Shown here: positions 35,445 through 44,900 of the stretch, in pieces | How positions within the stretch are numbered: position 1 is the stretch's first letter | How the letters are laid out: each line of letters begins with the position of its first letter | NCBI GenBank assembly: GCA_035566435.1 | Contig: DATMRF010000022.1 | Coordinates: 62,001 to 126,000, forward strand | Direction of reading: 5' to 3' | Length of the DNA: 64,000 nt | Source: DATMRF01 sp035566435 | GTDB taxonomy: Bacteria; Verrucomicrobiota; Verrucomicrobiia; Limisphaerales; UBA8199 | Program-made: the position numbers and the translations under genes | The notes under the pieces: model-generated | Database searches by the model: none | What the model saw: only the letters and a program-made list of their open reading frames with translations | What the model was told of the DNA's origin: nothing

Positions 35445-36371
35445 GTGCAGGCAACCGTGACTCAATTGACCGACCGGCTGGTCGCTTCCTACACCCAGGC
35501 GGGCGGCATCAACCATCTGGATGGAAAGAACCTTCCCTCGAAGCGCGCGATTGGGGTGATCACGATGGGTTTACTCCGGTTGCTGTTCCCGGGCTTCTTC
35601 GATGAGAAGCTCGTTCACTCTTCGGAAATCAAGAAAGAGACCGCCTCGCTAATCACGGAAGTACTGAGCAATCTCGAGGCGGAGGTTGCGAAGAGCCTCG
35701 AGTATAACCCGCCGCCGGAACTACAAATCCCGAAAAAAGATCTCCGGCCTGTGGCGCACACCTACGCGGTCGAGTTTTTGACGAGCCTGCCGGACATCCG
35801 CGACCTCTTGCAGACTGACACCGAGGCGGCCTACAACGGTGACCCGGCCGCGTTGAGCAGGGAGGAAATCATCGTCGCCTATCCCTTCATCGAGGCCATC
35901 GCTGTGCAACGGCTCGCTCACAATCTGTATCTGAAGAAGATCCCGCTGATTCCTCGCATCATGACCGAATGGGCCCATGCGCGGACAGGCATGGATTTGC
36001 ACCCGGGCGCGGAGATCGGCACACATTTCTTTGTCGATCACTGCACCGGCACGGTGGTGGGCGAGACGACGCAGATTGGCGACCACGTCAAAATGTACCA
36101 GGGAGTGGGCTTGGTGGCCGAGTCGCTCTCGAAAGGCCGGAGATTGTGCGGCCTTAAACGCCATCCCACCATCGAAGACCACGTGACGATCTACGCGGGA
36201 GCGACCATCATGGGCGGGGATACGGTCGTCGGCGAAGGCAGCACCATTGGCGCCAACGTGTTCCTGACTTCGAGCGTGCCTCCCCATTCCCTGGTGATCC
36301 AGGAGCAGGCAAACGTAAAGGTGATGAGCAAGAAGGACCGGCAGCCAAAGCCGGTGGATTTTGTAGTTTAA
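35445..36371 (+). CDS. cysE: Serine O-acetyltransferase
   Basis: The 308-residue enzyme transfers acetyl from acetyl-CoA to L-serine, the first step of cysteine synthesis. Residues about 130-185 give the helical N-domain (RDLLQTDTEAAYNGDPAALS, YPFIEAIAVQRLAHNLY). The left-handed beta-helix follows: GMDLHPGAEIGTHFFVDHCT with the catalytic His, GTVVGETTQIGDHVKMYQGV, HPTIEDHVTIYAGATIMGGD and GSTIGANVFLTSSVPPHSLV. The long variant of the helical N-domain resembles EpsC-type enzymes. The start is a GTG at 35445 (VQATVTQL); the frame upstream overlaps the YfhO gene on the other strand and is not credible protein. Confidence 0.9.
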   Translation: MQATVTQLTDRLVASYTQAGGINHLDGKNLPSKRAIGVITMGLLRLLFPGFFDEKLVHSSEIKKETASLITEVLSNLEAEVAKSLEYNPPPELQIPKKDLRPVAHTYAVEFLTSLPDIRDLLQTDTEAAYNGDPAALSREEIIVAYPFIEAIAVQRLAHNLYLKKIPLIPRIMTEWAHARTGMDLHPGAEIGTHFFVDHCTGTVVGETTQIGDHVKMYQGVGLVAESLSKGRRLCGLKRHPTIEDHVTIYAGATIMGGDTVVGEGSTIGANVFLTSSVPPHSLVIQEQANVKVMSKKDRQPKPVDFVV

Positions 36372-37267
36372 AACCTCGTCAGCCCCTCGAGATCCCTCAC
36401 CCGCTGGTCGATTTGTTGGCGCGTGATCCGGGTCGTGCGCAGCAAACCAAAACCCTCGCAGCAGAACGACGCCACCACGCTGCCGTAAACCATCGCGCGG
36501 CGGATGTGCTGGTCAATTGGACCCTTGGCGGCTGCCAGGAAACCCATCATGCCGCCGACGAATGAGTCCCCGGCACCGGTCGGGTCCACCACCTTGTGCA
36601 CGGGATACGCCGGGCAAAGAAAGAATCCTTGCGGCCCCGAGAGAATCGAACCGTGCGAGCCTTTTTTGATGATGACGTATTTGGGGCCGAGTTTGTGGAT
36701 TTTTTTCAGCGCGCTAAAGAGGTTGTCTTCTTTGGTCAACTGGTGAGCCTCGCTGTCGTTGAGCACAAACGCGTCGAGGCGTTTCAGCAGCCGCAACAAG
36801 TCCGCCATGGCGATATTCAGCCACAAATCCATCGTATCGGCGGTAACGAATTTTGGCCGCTGCATCTGGTCGAGCACATGCGCCTGGAGCGAGGGCGCGA
36901 TGTTGGCCAGCAGGACATAGGGCGTCTTCTGATGCGCGCTGGGCAGGGTGGGCGTGAAGGTTTCGAACACGCCCAACTCCGTGAGCAGTGTTCGCCGATT
37001 GTTCATGTTGGCCTCGTATTCCCCCGACCAATGGAACGTCTTGCCCGGTCGAATCTGCAAACCGTCGAGGTTGATGCGATGGGTCTTGTAAAGCCGCAGA
37101 TACCGCTCGGGAAAATCCTCGCCAACCACGCCGACCAGATTGACGGCACTAAAAAAGCTGGCGGATACGGCCGCGTGACTGGCTGAGCCGCCGAGAAGGC
37201 GAGGGCTCTCCGCCTGCGGAGTTTTGACCGAATCCAGCGCTGTCGAGCCGACGATTAAGACACTCAT
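36368..37267 (-). CDS. PfkB family carbohydrate kinase
   Basis: This ribokinase-fold enzyme of 299 residues phosphorylates a sugar or nucleoside. It begins MSVLIVGSTALDSV, has the LGGSASHAAVSASFF substrate-binding segment, and near the C-terminus the ATP and anion-hole motif DPTGAGDSFVGGMMGFLAAA with the catalytic Asp in GAGD. The closest look-alikes are bacterial PfkB proteins of unassigned sugar specificity. It lies 66 bp after thiE on the same strand and overlaps the convergent cysE stop by 4 bp (36368-36371). Confidence 0.92.
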   Translation of the reverse strand: MSVLIVGSTALDSVKTPQAESPRLLGGSASHAAVSASFFSAVNLVGVVGEDFPERYLRLYKTHRINLDGLQIRPGKTFHWSGEYEANMNNRRTLLTELGVFETFTPTLPSAHQKTPYVLLANIAPSLQAHVLDQMQRPKFVTADTMDLWLNIAMADLLRLLKRLDAFVLNDSEAHQLTKEDNLFSALKKIHKLGPKYVIIKKGSHGSILSGPQGFFLCPAYPVHKVVDPTGAGDSFVGGMMGFLAAAKGPIDQHIRRAMVYGSVVASFCCEGFGLLRTTRITRQQIDQRVRDLEGLTRF

Positions 37268-37288
37268 GGCGGGGAAAATTAGTGAAAG

Positions 37289-37320
37289 CGTTAAAACGTT
37301 AAAAGGTTAAAACGTTGAAA
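37289..37320. repeat. Four octamers CGTTAAAA (imperfect)
   Basis: The spacer between thiE and the kinase gene consists largely of CGTTAAAA, CGTTAAAA, GGTTAAAA and CGTTGAAA. No hairpin forms. It could affect transcript reading between the two genes, but nothing shows this directly. Confidence 0.85.
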
Positions 37321-37333
37321 CGATCCCCAACCC

Positions 37334-37972
37334 TCACACCATTCTCTTCTTGAACCGGCGGCAAGCGTCCGCCACGTCGTCCGCATTAAGGATGGCGGAG
37401 ACAACGCAGATGCGCCGCGCGCCGGCCGCCATTACCTCGTCGAGGTTTTGGAGATTGATTCCCCCGATTACAAACCAGGGGATGTGCACATTCGCCGCCG
37501 CCCAGCGGACGTATTCGAGTGTAACGGGGTTGGCTTCGGGCTTGGTGCCGGTGGCGTACACCGGTCCGATGGCGACGTAGGCTGGGCCGGCGGCCAACGC
37601 GCGCCTCGCTTCGGTTGGAGCGTGGGTGCTCAAGCCGATCCGGAGCGGGGATGGTGGAGGGCGGAGCTCAGACACGTGGCTATGGCCGCGCTGGAAGAAA
37701 TCCTCTTGTCCCAGGTGGCAGAACTCCGCGCCCACCTCCAGGGCGATGTTGGGATGGTCATTGATCACCAGGCCCACGCCCGCCTTGCGAGTGACCGGCA
37801 CCATTGCCTCGGCCATGCGGCGGATATCTTCGAGCGAGGATTGCTTGGCCCGGAGTTGGATTAGGTCGGCGCCGCCATCGCAAAGTTGTTGCGCCACGAC
37901 GTCCGGGGCCCGCCCGCGCAGATAGCTCGTATCGACAAACGCATATAACCGGCATTCGGGAAGCGGTTTCAT
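37334..37972 (-). CDS. thiE: Thiamine phosphate synthase
   Basis: The 212-residue TIM-barrel enzyme joins the thiazole and pyrimidine halves of thiamine. The ThiE motifs are DGGADLIQLRAKQSS (diphosphate contact), VGLVINDHPNIALEVGAEFC, HLGQEDF, RIGLSTHAPTEARRALAAGP, AYVAIGPVYATGTKPEANPV and WFVIGGINLQNLDEVMAAGA. The start 37972 (MKPLPECRLYAF) puts the first strand at the N-terminus; longer starts extend into unconvincing sequence. No TPP riboswitch is visible in the 250 bp upstream. Other thi genes are absent from the window. Confidence 0.92.
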   Translation of the reverse strand: MKPLPECRLYAFVDTSYLRGRAPDVVAQQLCDGGADLIQLRAKQSSLEDIRRMAEAMVPVTRKAGVGLVINDHPNIALEVGAEFCHLGQEDFFQRGHSHVSELRPPPSPLRIGLSTHAPTEARRALAAGPAYVAIGPVYATGTKPEANPVTLEYVRWAAANVHIPWFVIGGINLQNLDEVMAAGARRICVVSAILNADDVADACRRFKKRMV

Positions 37973-38227
37973 CGTAACACTCGTACCGTTGTAACGGCAA
38001 ATGGATGGGGGCGCAACTTCGGGAAGCCCAGGGGCGACCGGAAAAAGGAAGCTGTACGTTTCTATGGCCGTGTCCTCGGCTTTTGGATTCCGGACGACGC
38101 TAAGACCTGACCCGGAGTGCTTTGCAGAAGCGTTCTTTGTAAGCGGGGTTTTACCCTGATTGGCAGTAAACCTGCTTGGAATCGGCTCGGACCACATGGA
38201 ATTGCCCGACGGTCCTCCTTAAATAAA

Positions 38228-39097
38228 ATGAAGCAAGTCATCTATCGGATCGTGCCGCAGACGTTGCCGGCGGCTTTCATTCGGACGCTGAGTGCCGCCG
38301 CGTTTTGTATTTGCGCGGCTCCCTACAGCGGGTGTTCACAAACCCGAGCCATAGATTATGCCGAGCCCAAGATTTTGGTCGGCAACATCTTCGCTTTGGG
38401 CTCCGACCCGAAGGAATGTCTCTTCAAATCGGAACGGCGGGGTAATCGGACCGGCACGGCCGTCCAGGTAACCTGCGACTATACGTACCCCAATGGCTCG
38501 TTTGCGGCTCGAGACCGGATTGTGTATGAAGCCGGGCAATTGACCTCCTTTGAGGAGGAAGAGCTGCAGACCGGGGAGAAAGGCAGCGCGATGATTCGGC
38601 GGGACCCGAACCACGCCGGGCAGCGGAGGATTTATTTCGAGTACACCGTGGGCTTAGGTGGTAAGTCAAGGAAGAGCAGCGACAGCGAGGTCCTGGAGAA
38701 CGATACCTTGATCGATGACATGATTCCGGCTTTCATTGTCTCGCACTGGGAGACGCTCGACAAGGGTTCTCCAGCCAAATTTCGTTACATCGTCCTCTCG
38801 CGCAAAGAAACCGTCGGGTTCAAATTGACGAAAGAAGCGGAAACCACCTGGCAAGGCCAACCAGTGGTCCGGATCAAAATGGAGCCGACGAGCTTCATTA
38901 TCGCGAGGTTGGTCGATCCGCTTTTCTTCGTGGTCGAAGCAAATGGGAAGCATCGAATCCTCCAATACATCGGGCGCACCACGCCGCTGATAAAAAATGG
39001 CGACAAGTGGAAGGAACTCGATGCAGTCAGTGTTTTCGATTGGAAGCAGGAAATGGCCGAAACCGGCGCGCGCGCTGTTTCGCCGGCGCCACGCTAG
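38228..39097 (+). CDS. Secreted protein of unknown function
   Basis: The 289-residue protein has a hydrophobic N-terminus (AAFIRTLSAAAFCICAAPYS, then GCSQT), which could be a lipoprotein or ordinary export signal; the Cys in SGCS is a candidate for lipidation. The mature part is rich in charged beta strands, with KETVGFKLTKEAETTWQGQP and FIIARLVDPLFFVVEANGKH. No known domain is recognised. It is divergent from thiE with about 255 bp between them. The ATG at 38228 is chosen because it directly precedes the basic, hydrophobic leader. Confidence 0.65.
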   Translation: MKQVIYRIVPQTLPAAFIRTLSAAAFCICAAPYSGCSQTRAIDYAEPKILVGNIFALGSDPKECLFKSERRGNRTGTAVQVTCDYTYPNGSFAARDRIVYEAGQLTSFEEEELQTGEKGSAMIRRDPNHAGQRRIYFEYTVGLGGKSRKSSDSEVLENDTLIDDMIPAFIVSHWETLDKGSPAKFRYIVLSRKETVGFKLTKEAETTWQGQPVVRIKMEPTSFIIARLVDPLFFVVEANGKHRILQYIGRTTPLIKNGDKWKELDAVSVFDWKQEMAETGARAVSPAPR

Positions 39098-39404
39098 ACA
39101 TGCGCAAGTTTCGTCAACGGGAGCACCAGGCCGCACGAGCTGAACCATACGCTCAGGTGCCGGCGCCGAGATGCAGCCGCCATGCGAGAAAAAACTTGCG
39201 CCCGTGCCTGAGTCACGCAAATTACCATACGGATAGGTCCTTGGCCCGGTTGGCGGTGCTCGCGCGACCTGCCCCGGCAGCGGACGGGATGTATCGATTC
39301 TGGACAGCCCGGAGGGGAGGCCGCACGCTTTTTCACAGAGGTACAGAATTGCAGCGGATGACGGTTCAGCCTGGCACTCCGGAAGCTTCTCTTTCGACCA
39401 ATCG
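39098..39404. other. Intergenic region without recognised features
   Basis: No convincing gene or repeat is seen in this 307-bp gap, which should contain the promoter of the hydrolase gene. Confidence 0.5.
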
Positions 39405-40331
39405 ATGAACTTATACAAAGAATTAGTCCGGTTTCCCTCTCTGGGCGATGAGTTGGTGGGCACCTTGTTCCTGCCGCGCGTGGACCACCCGATCCCAGCG
39501 CTAATCATCTGCCATGGGGCCGGTGAGTTCAAAGAGAATTATTTCGAGATGTGCGAACATCTCGCTCAGCGGGGGCTGGCGTCTTTGGCGATCGACATGC
39601 ACGGACATGGAGAGAGCGGAGGCGAGCGGTTTTATGTGGACATCCGGCAATGGGTGGCGGACATCCAGGCGGCTATCGATTTCCTGCTCACGCGCCCGGA
39701 GGTGGATGGCAGCCGGATTGGTGCTTTCGGTTTATCCTCGGGCGGCACCGCGGTACTCGAAGCTGGCATGGTCGAGCCGAGGCTAAAGGTGCTGATCGGC
39801 CTGGATGCCACCGTTCGCAATTCACTGCCCTTCGTCGAAACCGCAATCTTCAAACTCCTCGTCGGCGTGGGCAAAATGAAGCGCCGATTAACCGGACGCG
39901 ATTTCCGTGTGCCTTTGGCGAAGTTCCCCGGCGGGCCGAAAATGGCTTCTGATCCGGAGGTCGATCGCCGCCTCAAGTCCGATCCACACACGCTCGAGGC
40001 CTTCATGGCCTTCCCGCTGCCAGGCGCAGAGCAGGCTTTCTTCGTCGATACCATTACCCGTGTCTCCCGTATCACCGCTCCCACGCTTGTGTTGTGGGGG
40101 GAGGACGACAAACTCGATCCACCGGAGACCGGGCGGTTGTTGTGCGAAGCGCTCACGTGTAAAAAACAACTCAAAGTCATCCGTGGCAACGGCCACGTGG
40201 GGCATCTCGACCGGAACCGCGCCGAGGTATTTGCCTTGACAGCGGACTGGGTATCAGAAAATCTGCTAAGCAATCATGCTGAACATCATTTGTCTTTCCT
40301 AGGTGGGTCGAACGCGCGTGAGAGTCATTGA
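39405..40331 (+). CDS. Alpha/beta hydrolase
   Basis: The 308-residue enzyme shows the fold's motifs: IPALIICHGAGEFKENYFEM (oxyanion HG), LASLAIDMHGHGESGGERFY, and SRIGAFGLSSGGTAVLEAGM with the nucleophile elbow G-L-S-S-G. TLVLWGEDDKLDPPETG carries the Asp and GNGHVGHLDRN the His. It likely hydrolyses an ester or amide; the substrate is unknown. There is no signal peptide. Its 3' end overlaps the next gene's start, suggesting an operon with the DUF2156 gene. Confidence 0.9.
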   Translation: MNLYKELVRFPSLGDELVGTLFLPRVDHPIPALIICHGAGEFKENYFEMCEHLAQRGLASLAIDMHGHGESGGERFYVDIRQWVADIQAAIDFLLTRPEVDGSRIGAFGLSSGGTAVLEAGMVEPRLKVLIGLDATVRNSLPFVETAIFKLLVGVGKMKRRLTGRDFRVPLAKFPGGPKMASDPEVDRRLKSDPHTLEAFMAFPLPGAEQAFFVDTITRVSRITAPTLVLWGEDDKLDPPETGRLLCEALTCKKQLKVIRGNGHVGHLDRNRAEVFALTADWVSENLLSNHAEHHLSFLGGSNARESH

Positions 40332-41424
40332 AGGCGAAGCAGCCAAAAAGCTCGGGCGAGAAGAAAAATGGGAATTGTTGTCTCCGTTCCTGAGACAACA
40401 TGGCAGGGCCTCTTTGGCCTACGCCACTTTGCAGGAGGGCATGGAGTACTTTATCGATGAAGCTGGTTACATCGCCTACACCACTGTCCGGCACCCGGTA
40501 TTTTCTCCCAAGCCCAGGCGCATTACGCTCTCCGATCCGGTGTGCGCGCCCGAAGACCTGCCAAAGCTTATTGCCGGTTTCCTGGCGGACAACCGCCGCG
40601 CCTCCTTCGGAGTCATCTCGGAAGGTTGCGCCGAAGTGCTGCACGACCTGGGCTTCAAGGTCAATTGCATCGGCTATGAGCCCGAAATTCCCATTCAAAC
40701 CTACAATACGCAAGGGAATTGGAAAGAACTGGATTTAATCAAACGCGCCCGCAACGAAGCCAAACGCGAGGCGCTGATCATTCGTGAAGAAAAGGGCGCT
40801 TCCCTCCAGAAGGAGGACCTCGCGGCAGTGTCCGCGCGCTGGATTGGGTCGAAAAAAATCAACGACCGCGAGATCTGGCTTTACGCCCGGCGGCCCGTTT
40901 TTGACGAAGAGGAGGACGTGAGGAAATTCGTCGCCTACGACAAGGAAGGCAAGGCGATCGGCTTTGCCTTTTACGATCCAATGTATCGGGCAGGCGAGAT
41001 TTATGGATATTCGGCCAATATTGTGCGTTGCGACGAGAAGCGCTATGGGCGTTTGGCCACCGCGGTTCACATGGAAGCCGTCGAACAATTTCGGACCGAG
41101 GGAAAGGAGATCCTCAGCCTCCTGCTGGCACCCTTTGTTAAATTGGAGTTGGGCAAGTACAACGACGACTTCGGCGCCAAACTCTTCTTCCGGCTCAGCG
41201 CACGCTTCGGGAACGACATTTACAACTTCAAGGGACTCTCGTTCCACAAATCCAAGTACCGGGGTGTCGAACATCCGCTCTATTACGCCTCCAACGGCCT
41301 GATACCCAGCAATGACATTTACCTCGCGTTCGTCTCGGCTGACATCACCCGGAGCTACTTTGCCACGCTCGGACAGCTCCTCCGGGGCATGATAACTGCT
41401 GGTAGAAACGGTAAGTCCGACTAG
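40318..41424 (+). CDS. DUF2156 (LPG-synthase C-terminal-like) protein
   Basis: The protein resembles the GNAT-fold C-terminal domain of lysyl-phosphatidylglycerol synthases: ITLSDPVCAPEDLPKLIAGF, IIREEKGASLQKEDLAAVSA, VRKFVAYDKEGKAIGFAFYD and KLFFRLSARFGNDIYNFKGL. The membrane part of full LPG synthases is absent, so this is the soluble acyltransferase-like form. It may transfer an aminoacyl or acyl group to a lipid; the substrate is unknown. The start is a GTG at 40318 (VRVIEGEAAKK) or 40303, both inside the preceding gene. Confidence 0.8.
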   Translation: MRVIEGEAAKKLGREEKWELLSPFLRQHGRASLAYATLQEGMEYFIDEAGYIAYTTVRHPVFSPKPRRITLSDPVCAPEDLPKLIAGFLADNRRASFGVISEGCAEVLHDLGFKVNCIGYEPEIPIQTYNTQGNWKELDLIKRARNEAKREALIIREEKGASLQKEDLAAVSARWIGSKKINDREIWLYARRPVFDEEEDVRKFVAYDKEGKAIGFAFYDPMYRAGEIYGYSANIVRCDEKRYGRLATAVHMEAVEQFRTEGKEILSLLLAPFVKLELGKYNDDFGAKLFFRLSARFGNDIYNFKGLSFHKSKYRGVEHPLYYASNGLIPSNDIYLAFVSADITRSYFATLGQLLRGMITAGRNGKSD

Positions 41425-41490
41425 CCTCACGCAGGAAGTCCGGACGGCGGCGGGCTCGCTCAGCCGCGCGCAAGGTTTTTCGGAAGTTTT

Positions 41491-42924
41491 ATGAGAGCAA
41501 AACAACTATACGCTACTGTACTGGGGTTGTGGCTGGCCGCCCTCGGCGTCGCCAGTACGCTTGCTCAGGATAACTCGGCACCGCCCAAATCGGACTTCCG
41601 TCAATTTCTTGAACGCGATTACCTCTTCGGCGATTGGGGCGGCTTGCGAACTGACCTCTCGCACCACGGCGTGGATTTCGAATTCTTTTACGGCGGGTCT
41701 TTTCCAGACAACCTGGCCGGCGGCGCCCGCCGCGGAGGCCTGTACGAAGGCGCACTGCTAATGATGCTCGACCTGGACTCCGAAAAGCTGGTCGGTTATG
41801 AGGGCGGCTCGGTCCATGTCAGCTCGCTCTGGCTCAGTGGGGAGAAGCCCTTCTCAACGCACAATGACGGCACTCCTGCCTTCGTCGGGGACCTGAACAA
41901 GGTCAATCTGCTCGACTTCCCCAATGCGCTCCGGCTCTGGGAACTCTGGTATCAGCAAAAGTTCCTCGCAGGCAAACTCGCGTTTAAATTCGGCGAACTC
42001 TCCATCGATCGAGATTTCATCGTGCCTGACTTATATACGTCGCTGGGTTCGGTCACACTCATCAACCAAACATTTTTTTATCCCACGCTGGCGTTCGACG
42101 TGTATGACATTCCTGGCCTACCCGCCCGTCACCACGGACTGGCCTCGACCCCCAACGCTGCCCCGGGAGCGCTGTTACGCTATAACCCGGTCCCGCAGGC
42201 GTACGTCCAGGCGGCGGTCTATGGCGGTGACCCGGACCAGACCTATTCAGGGACGCGCTTTAACCTGAGTGAGTCCGAAGCCGCGTTGGCGTATTTTGAA
42301 ATCGGTTACCACTTTAACTCGCAAACCAATCAGCCCGGCCTGGAAGGCAGCTATAAGCTCGGCGGCTATTATCACACTGGGAGTTTCGTGGACATTTACG
42401 ACGGCGTGACGGCAGCGTTCCTGTCGGGAGCCGGCCTTCCCGCTCCGCCGGTGCCAGACCACAAGGGTAATTATGGAATCTATTTCCTGGCGGAGCAGCA
42501 GCTCTTCCGCGAAACTGACAAAAGTGATCCGGCCAAACAGGGATTGTTGGGTTTCTTCCGCGTCGGGGCCGCGCCTGCGGATCGGAACCTGGCGCAACTG
42601 GGCATCGACGGCGGGCTAGTTTATAAGGGTCTTATTCCGAACAGAGATTGGGACACCATCGCCTTCGGGGCATCCTATCTGCAGATGAGCGATGATATCC
42701 GCCACGCCCAGCGGGATGCCAATGCAACGGCGCTCGCGTTCGGAGCGCCACCACCCTTTCCACAACTTGCCGATTACGAAACCGTGCTGGAGGTCAGCTA
42801 CAAAGCGCAACTGACGGCCTGGTGGACACTCCAGCCGAGCCTTCAGCGTGTGTTTCACCCGGGAGGTTCGGCGGCCATCCCGGATGCCACGGTCTTCATT
42901 CTCCAAACCACTCTTCGCTTCTGA
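41491..42924 (+). CDS. OprB-family carbohydrate porin
   Basis: The 477-residue outer-membrane protein has a signal peptide (LYATVLGLWLAALGVASTLA, then QDN) and the OprB opening segment RDYLFGDWGGLRTDLSHHGV. Amphipathic strands follow, such as FFRVGAAPADRNLAQLGIDG, GLVYKGLIPNRDWDTIAFGA and a C-terminal VFHPGGSAAIPDATVFILQT ending in Phe, as expected for Bam recognition. It should form a sugar-selective pore. It follows the DUF2156 gene by 66 bp. Confidence 0.9.
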   Translation: MRAKQLYATVLGLWLAALGVASTLAQDNSAPPKSDFRQFLERDYLFGDWGGLRTDLSHHGVDFEFFYGGSFPDNLAGGARRGGLYEGALLMMLDLDSEKLVGYEGGSVHVSSLWLSGEKPFSTHNDGTPAFVGDLNKVNLLDFPNALRLWELWYQQKFLAGKLAFKFGELSIDRDFIVPDLYTSLGSVTLINQTFFYPTLAFDVYDIPGLPARHHGLASTPNAAPGALLRYNPVPQAYVQAAVYGGDPDQTYSGTRFNLSESEAALAYFEIGYHFNSQTNQPGLEGSYKLGGYYHTGSFVDIYDGVTAAFLSGAGLPAPPVPDHKGNYGIYFLAEQQLFRETDKSDPAKQGLLGFFRVGAAPADRNLAQLGIDGGLVYKGLIPNRDWDTIAFGASYLQMSDDIRHAQRDANATALAFGAPPPFPQLADYETVLEVSYKAQLTAWWTLQPSLQRVFHPGGSAAIPDATVFILQTTLRF

Positions 42925-43442
42925 ATGAAAAGGGGCTACCGTATCGATGTCATTTGAGGTATTCTTGCCTCTCACGAACGGCTTGCGAAGCAGTCCCAGC
43001 GTTTGCAGCCAAATGACCAGTTTTACAGGCTGAGGAACGGCTCGTTCGCCTCCCACAACCACCCCCGGCGCACGCTGCTGGAACCGATGTTCTGCCTTCA
43101 AGCGAGACCTTTAACTCAAAGACCTGTCTCAAGTCGAGACAGTTTGCCTTCGCACAAGGGCACTTGCGCAGTCGTTCCACGGCCGGGCATACCGCATCCC
43201 TGGGCGAGTCAAAGCGGGTTGGTTTTTCTGACCAAAGCCAGTGCCGGCACCAGAACGAATGGACGGAAGGCCAGCTCCTATGCAGCAGGAGCAAAGCGCC
43301 GATGGCCAGCAATTTGCTCTGTTCTTAGCCTCGGAATCGACTATAAACTGACCAAACGAACGTGGCGTTGTCCTAGCCGGCACCCCCGGCGCGATTTGGA
43401 AAGACAGTACGCGAGACGACGTCCACGCCCGCACGAAGTGCT
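42925..43442. other. Intergenic region upstream of the signalling operon
   Basis: No gene is seen. A small hairpin CTGTCTC/GAGACAG lies at 43124-43142. The promoter of the methyltransferase-kinase operon should be here. Confidence 0.5.
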
Positions 43443-44900
43443 ATGGCGACTACTCTGACAGCAGAACAAAAATCAGAAATCAAAGGCAGCTTTGTGACCT
43501 TCCAGACCAGCCAGGGGACAGAACTCCGCGCTGGTTTGCTGCGCTTGACGCGCCACTCGGCGGCGTTCGAGGTGTACAACCCGGCTTTGGTGATGAGGAT
43601 GTCAGACGTGCTTGAAAACTTCAAGGTCATCGCCGGCAAGCGCACGCTGTACTCGGGTCGCGCGCTGGTCAGCAGCCTGGTGAACACCGGCACACTGGTG
43701 GTTTGCGAGGTGAAATTGGAAGAATCGGGCCTGAGCATAACGCCATTAAATGCGTCGGTGGAAACGGAAGCCGCGCTCCGGGATTCATTCGCTGAGTTCC
43801 TGGCAGAATGGCAAACCAGCTACCGCGTTCGCTCCGAATTCAAGGATGTGATGGGCGACATGCAGGGCTTCCTGACCGACCTCCGACTCTGGCTCGAACA
43901 GGTCGAACTGGAAATACGCTCATCACCCTCGGGGAGCCGCCAGCAGTTGGAGCGAAAGGTGGTCGAGGAGTTGGCGGACCCGATTGTGCGCGCGATTGAT
44001 AGTTTCATCGAGCGTTTTGAGCTAATCGCCGGCGAAGTCGAAGAGGAACTGCAACCAGTGCACCGCGCTTATCTGCGCCGCCAGTTGCACCCGCTGGTGC
44101 TCTGTTCGCCCTTCGCCTACCGGGCCTTCTACAAACCTCTCGGCTATGCGGGCGACTACGAACTGGTGGACATGATGATGCGCTCCCCGGTCGAGGGCAG
44201 CACCTTATTCGCAAAAGTCCTGAATGTGTGGCTGCTGGGCCAGGCGCCGGCGCGGGCGCATCGCAACCGGGTCCAGTACCTCGCCCGCAAGCTGCTCCAA
44301 GAGACCGCGCGGGTGCGCTCCCGCGGGCGCCGTTTGCGGGTTTACGACCTAGGATGCGGTCCCGCCGCCGAAATCCAGCATTTTCTGGCCGAAGGGCCGA
44401 TCTGCGACCAGGTCAATTTTACGCTTCTTGATTTCAACGAAGAAACCCTGGCGCACGCTCGCACTACCCTTGAGGGACTCAAACGCGCTCATGGGCGCGC
44501 CACCTCCCTGCACTTCATCAAGCGGTCCGTTCAACAGCTCCTCAAAGACGCGGCGCGCTCGGTTTCCCTGACATCTGAAACCGGCTATGATTTCATTTAT
44601 TGCGCCGGTTTGTTTGATTACCTTTCCACCGCCGTCTGCAAACGATTGATGAACGTCTTCTACGAGATGCTGGCGCCCGGCGGGCTGCTGGTGGCGACCA
44701 ATGTCAGCGACGCGATGAATGACTCCCGCCCGTTCCGGCATTCGATGGAATACATCCTGGACTGGCATCTCATCTATCGCGATGGCGTGGGCGTGGGCGC
44801 GTTTGCCCCGGACGCCGCGCCCCCGGATGCCTGCACCGTCCTTGCCGAGGACACCAGCGTGAACATCTTCATCGAGGTGAGAAAGCCCGAGCATGGCTGA
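43443..44900 (+). CDS. PhcB-like SAM methyltransferase with PilZ-like N-domain
   Basis: Residues 10-100 look like a PilZ-type beta domain (SAAFEVYNPALVMRMSDVLE, RTLYSGRALVSSLVNTG). A helical middle includes RAFYKPLGYAGDYELVDMMM. The SAM-binding domain begins LRVYDLGCGPAAEIQHFLAE (motif I) and continues FTLLDFNEETLAHARTTLEG, YDFIYCAGLFDYLSTAVCKR and MLAPGGLLVATNVSDAMNDS. This is the layout annotated as 'extracellular factor 3-hydroxypalmitic acid methyl ester biosynthesis', as in Ralstonia PhcB. It may make a fatty-acid methyl ester signal. The kinase gene overlaps its end by 8 bp. Confidence 0.8.
   Translation: MATTLTAEQKSEIKGSFVTFQTSQGTELRAGLLRLTRHSAAFEVYNPALVMRMSDVLENFKVIAGKRTLYSGRALVSSLVNTGTLVVCEVKLEESGLSITPLNASVETEAALRDSFAEFLAEWQTSYRVRSEFKDVMGDMQGFLTDLRLWLEQVELEIRSSPSGSRQQLERKVVEELADPIVRAIDSFIERFELIAGEVEEELQPVHRAYLRRQLHPLVLCSPFAYRAFYKPLGYAGDYELVDMMMRSPVEGSTLFAKVLNVWLLGQAPARAHRNRVQYLARKLLQETARVRSRGRRLRVYDLGCGPAAEIQHFLAEGPICDQVNFTLLDFNEETLAHARTTLEGLKRAHGRATSLHFIKRSVQQLLKDAARSVSLTSETGYDFIYCAGLFDYLSTAVCKRLMNVFYEMLAPGGLLVATNVSDAMNDSRPFRHSMEYILDWHLIYRDGVGVGAFAPDAAPPDACTVLAEDTSVNIFIEVRKPEHG

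Noticed and set aside
37973..38227. Possible TPP riboswitch upstream of thiE
   Set aside because: The conserved CTGAGA and ACCxGAxCTGGAT-type elements are not found on the minus strand in this gap.
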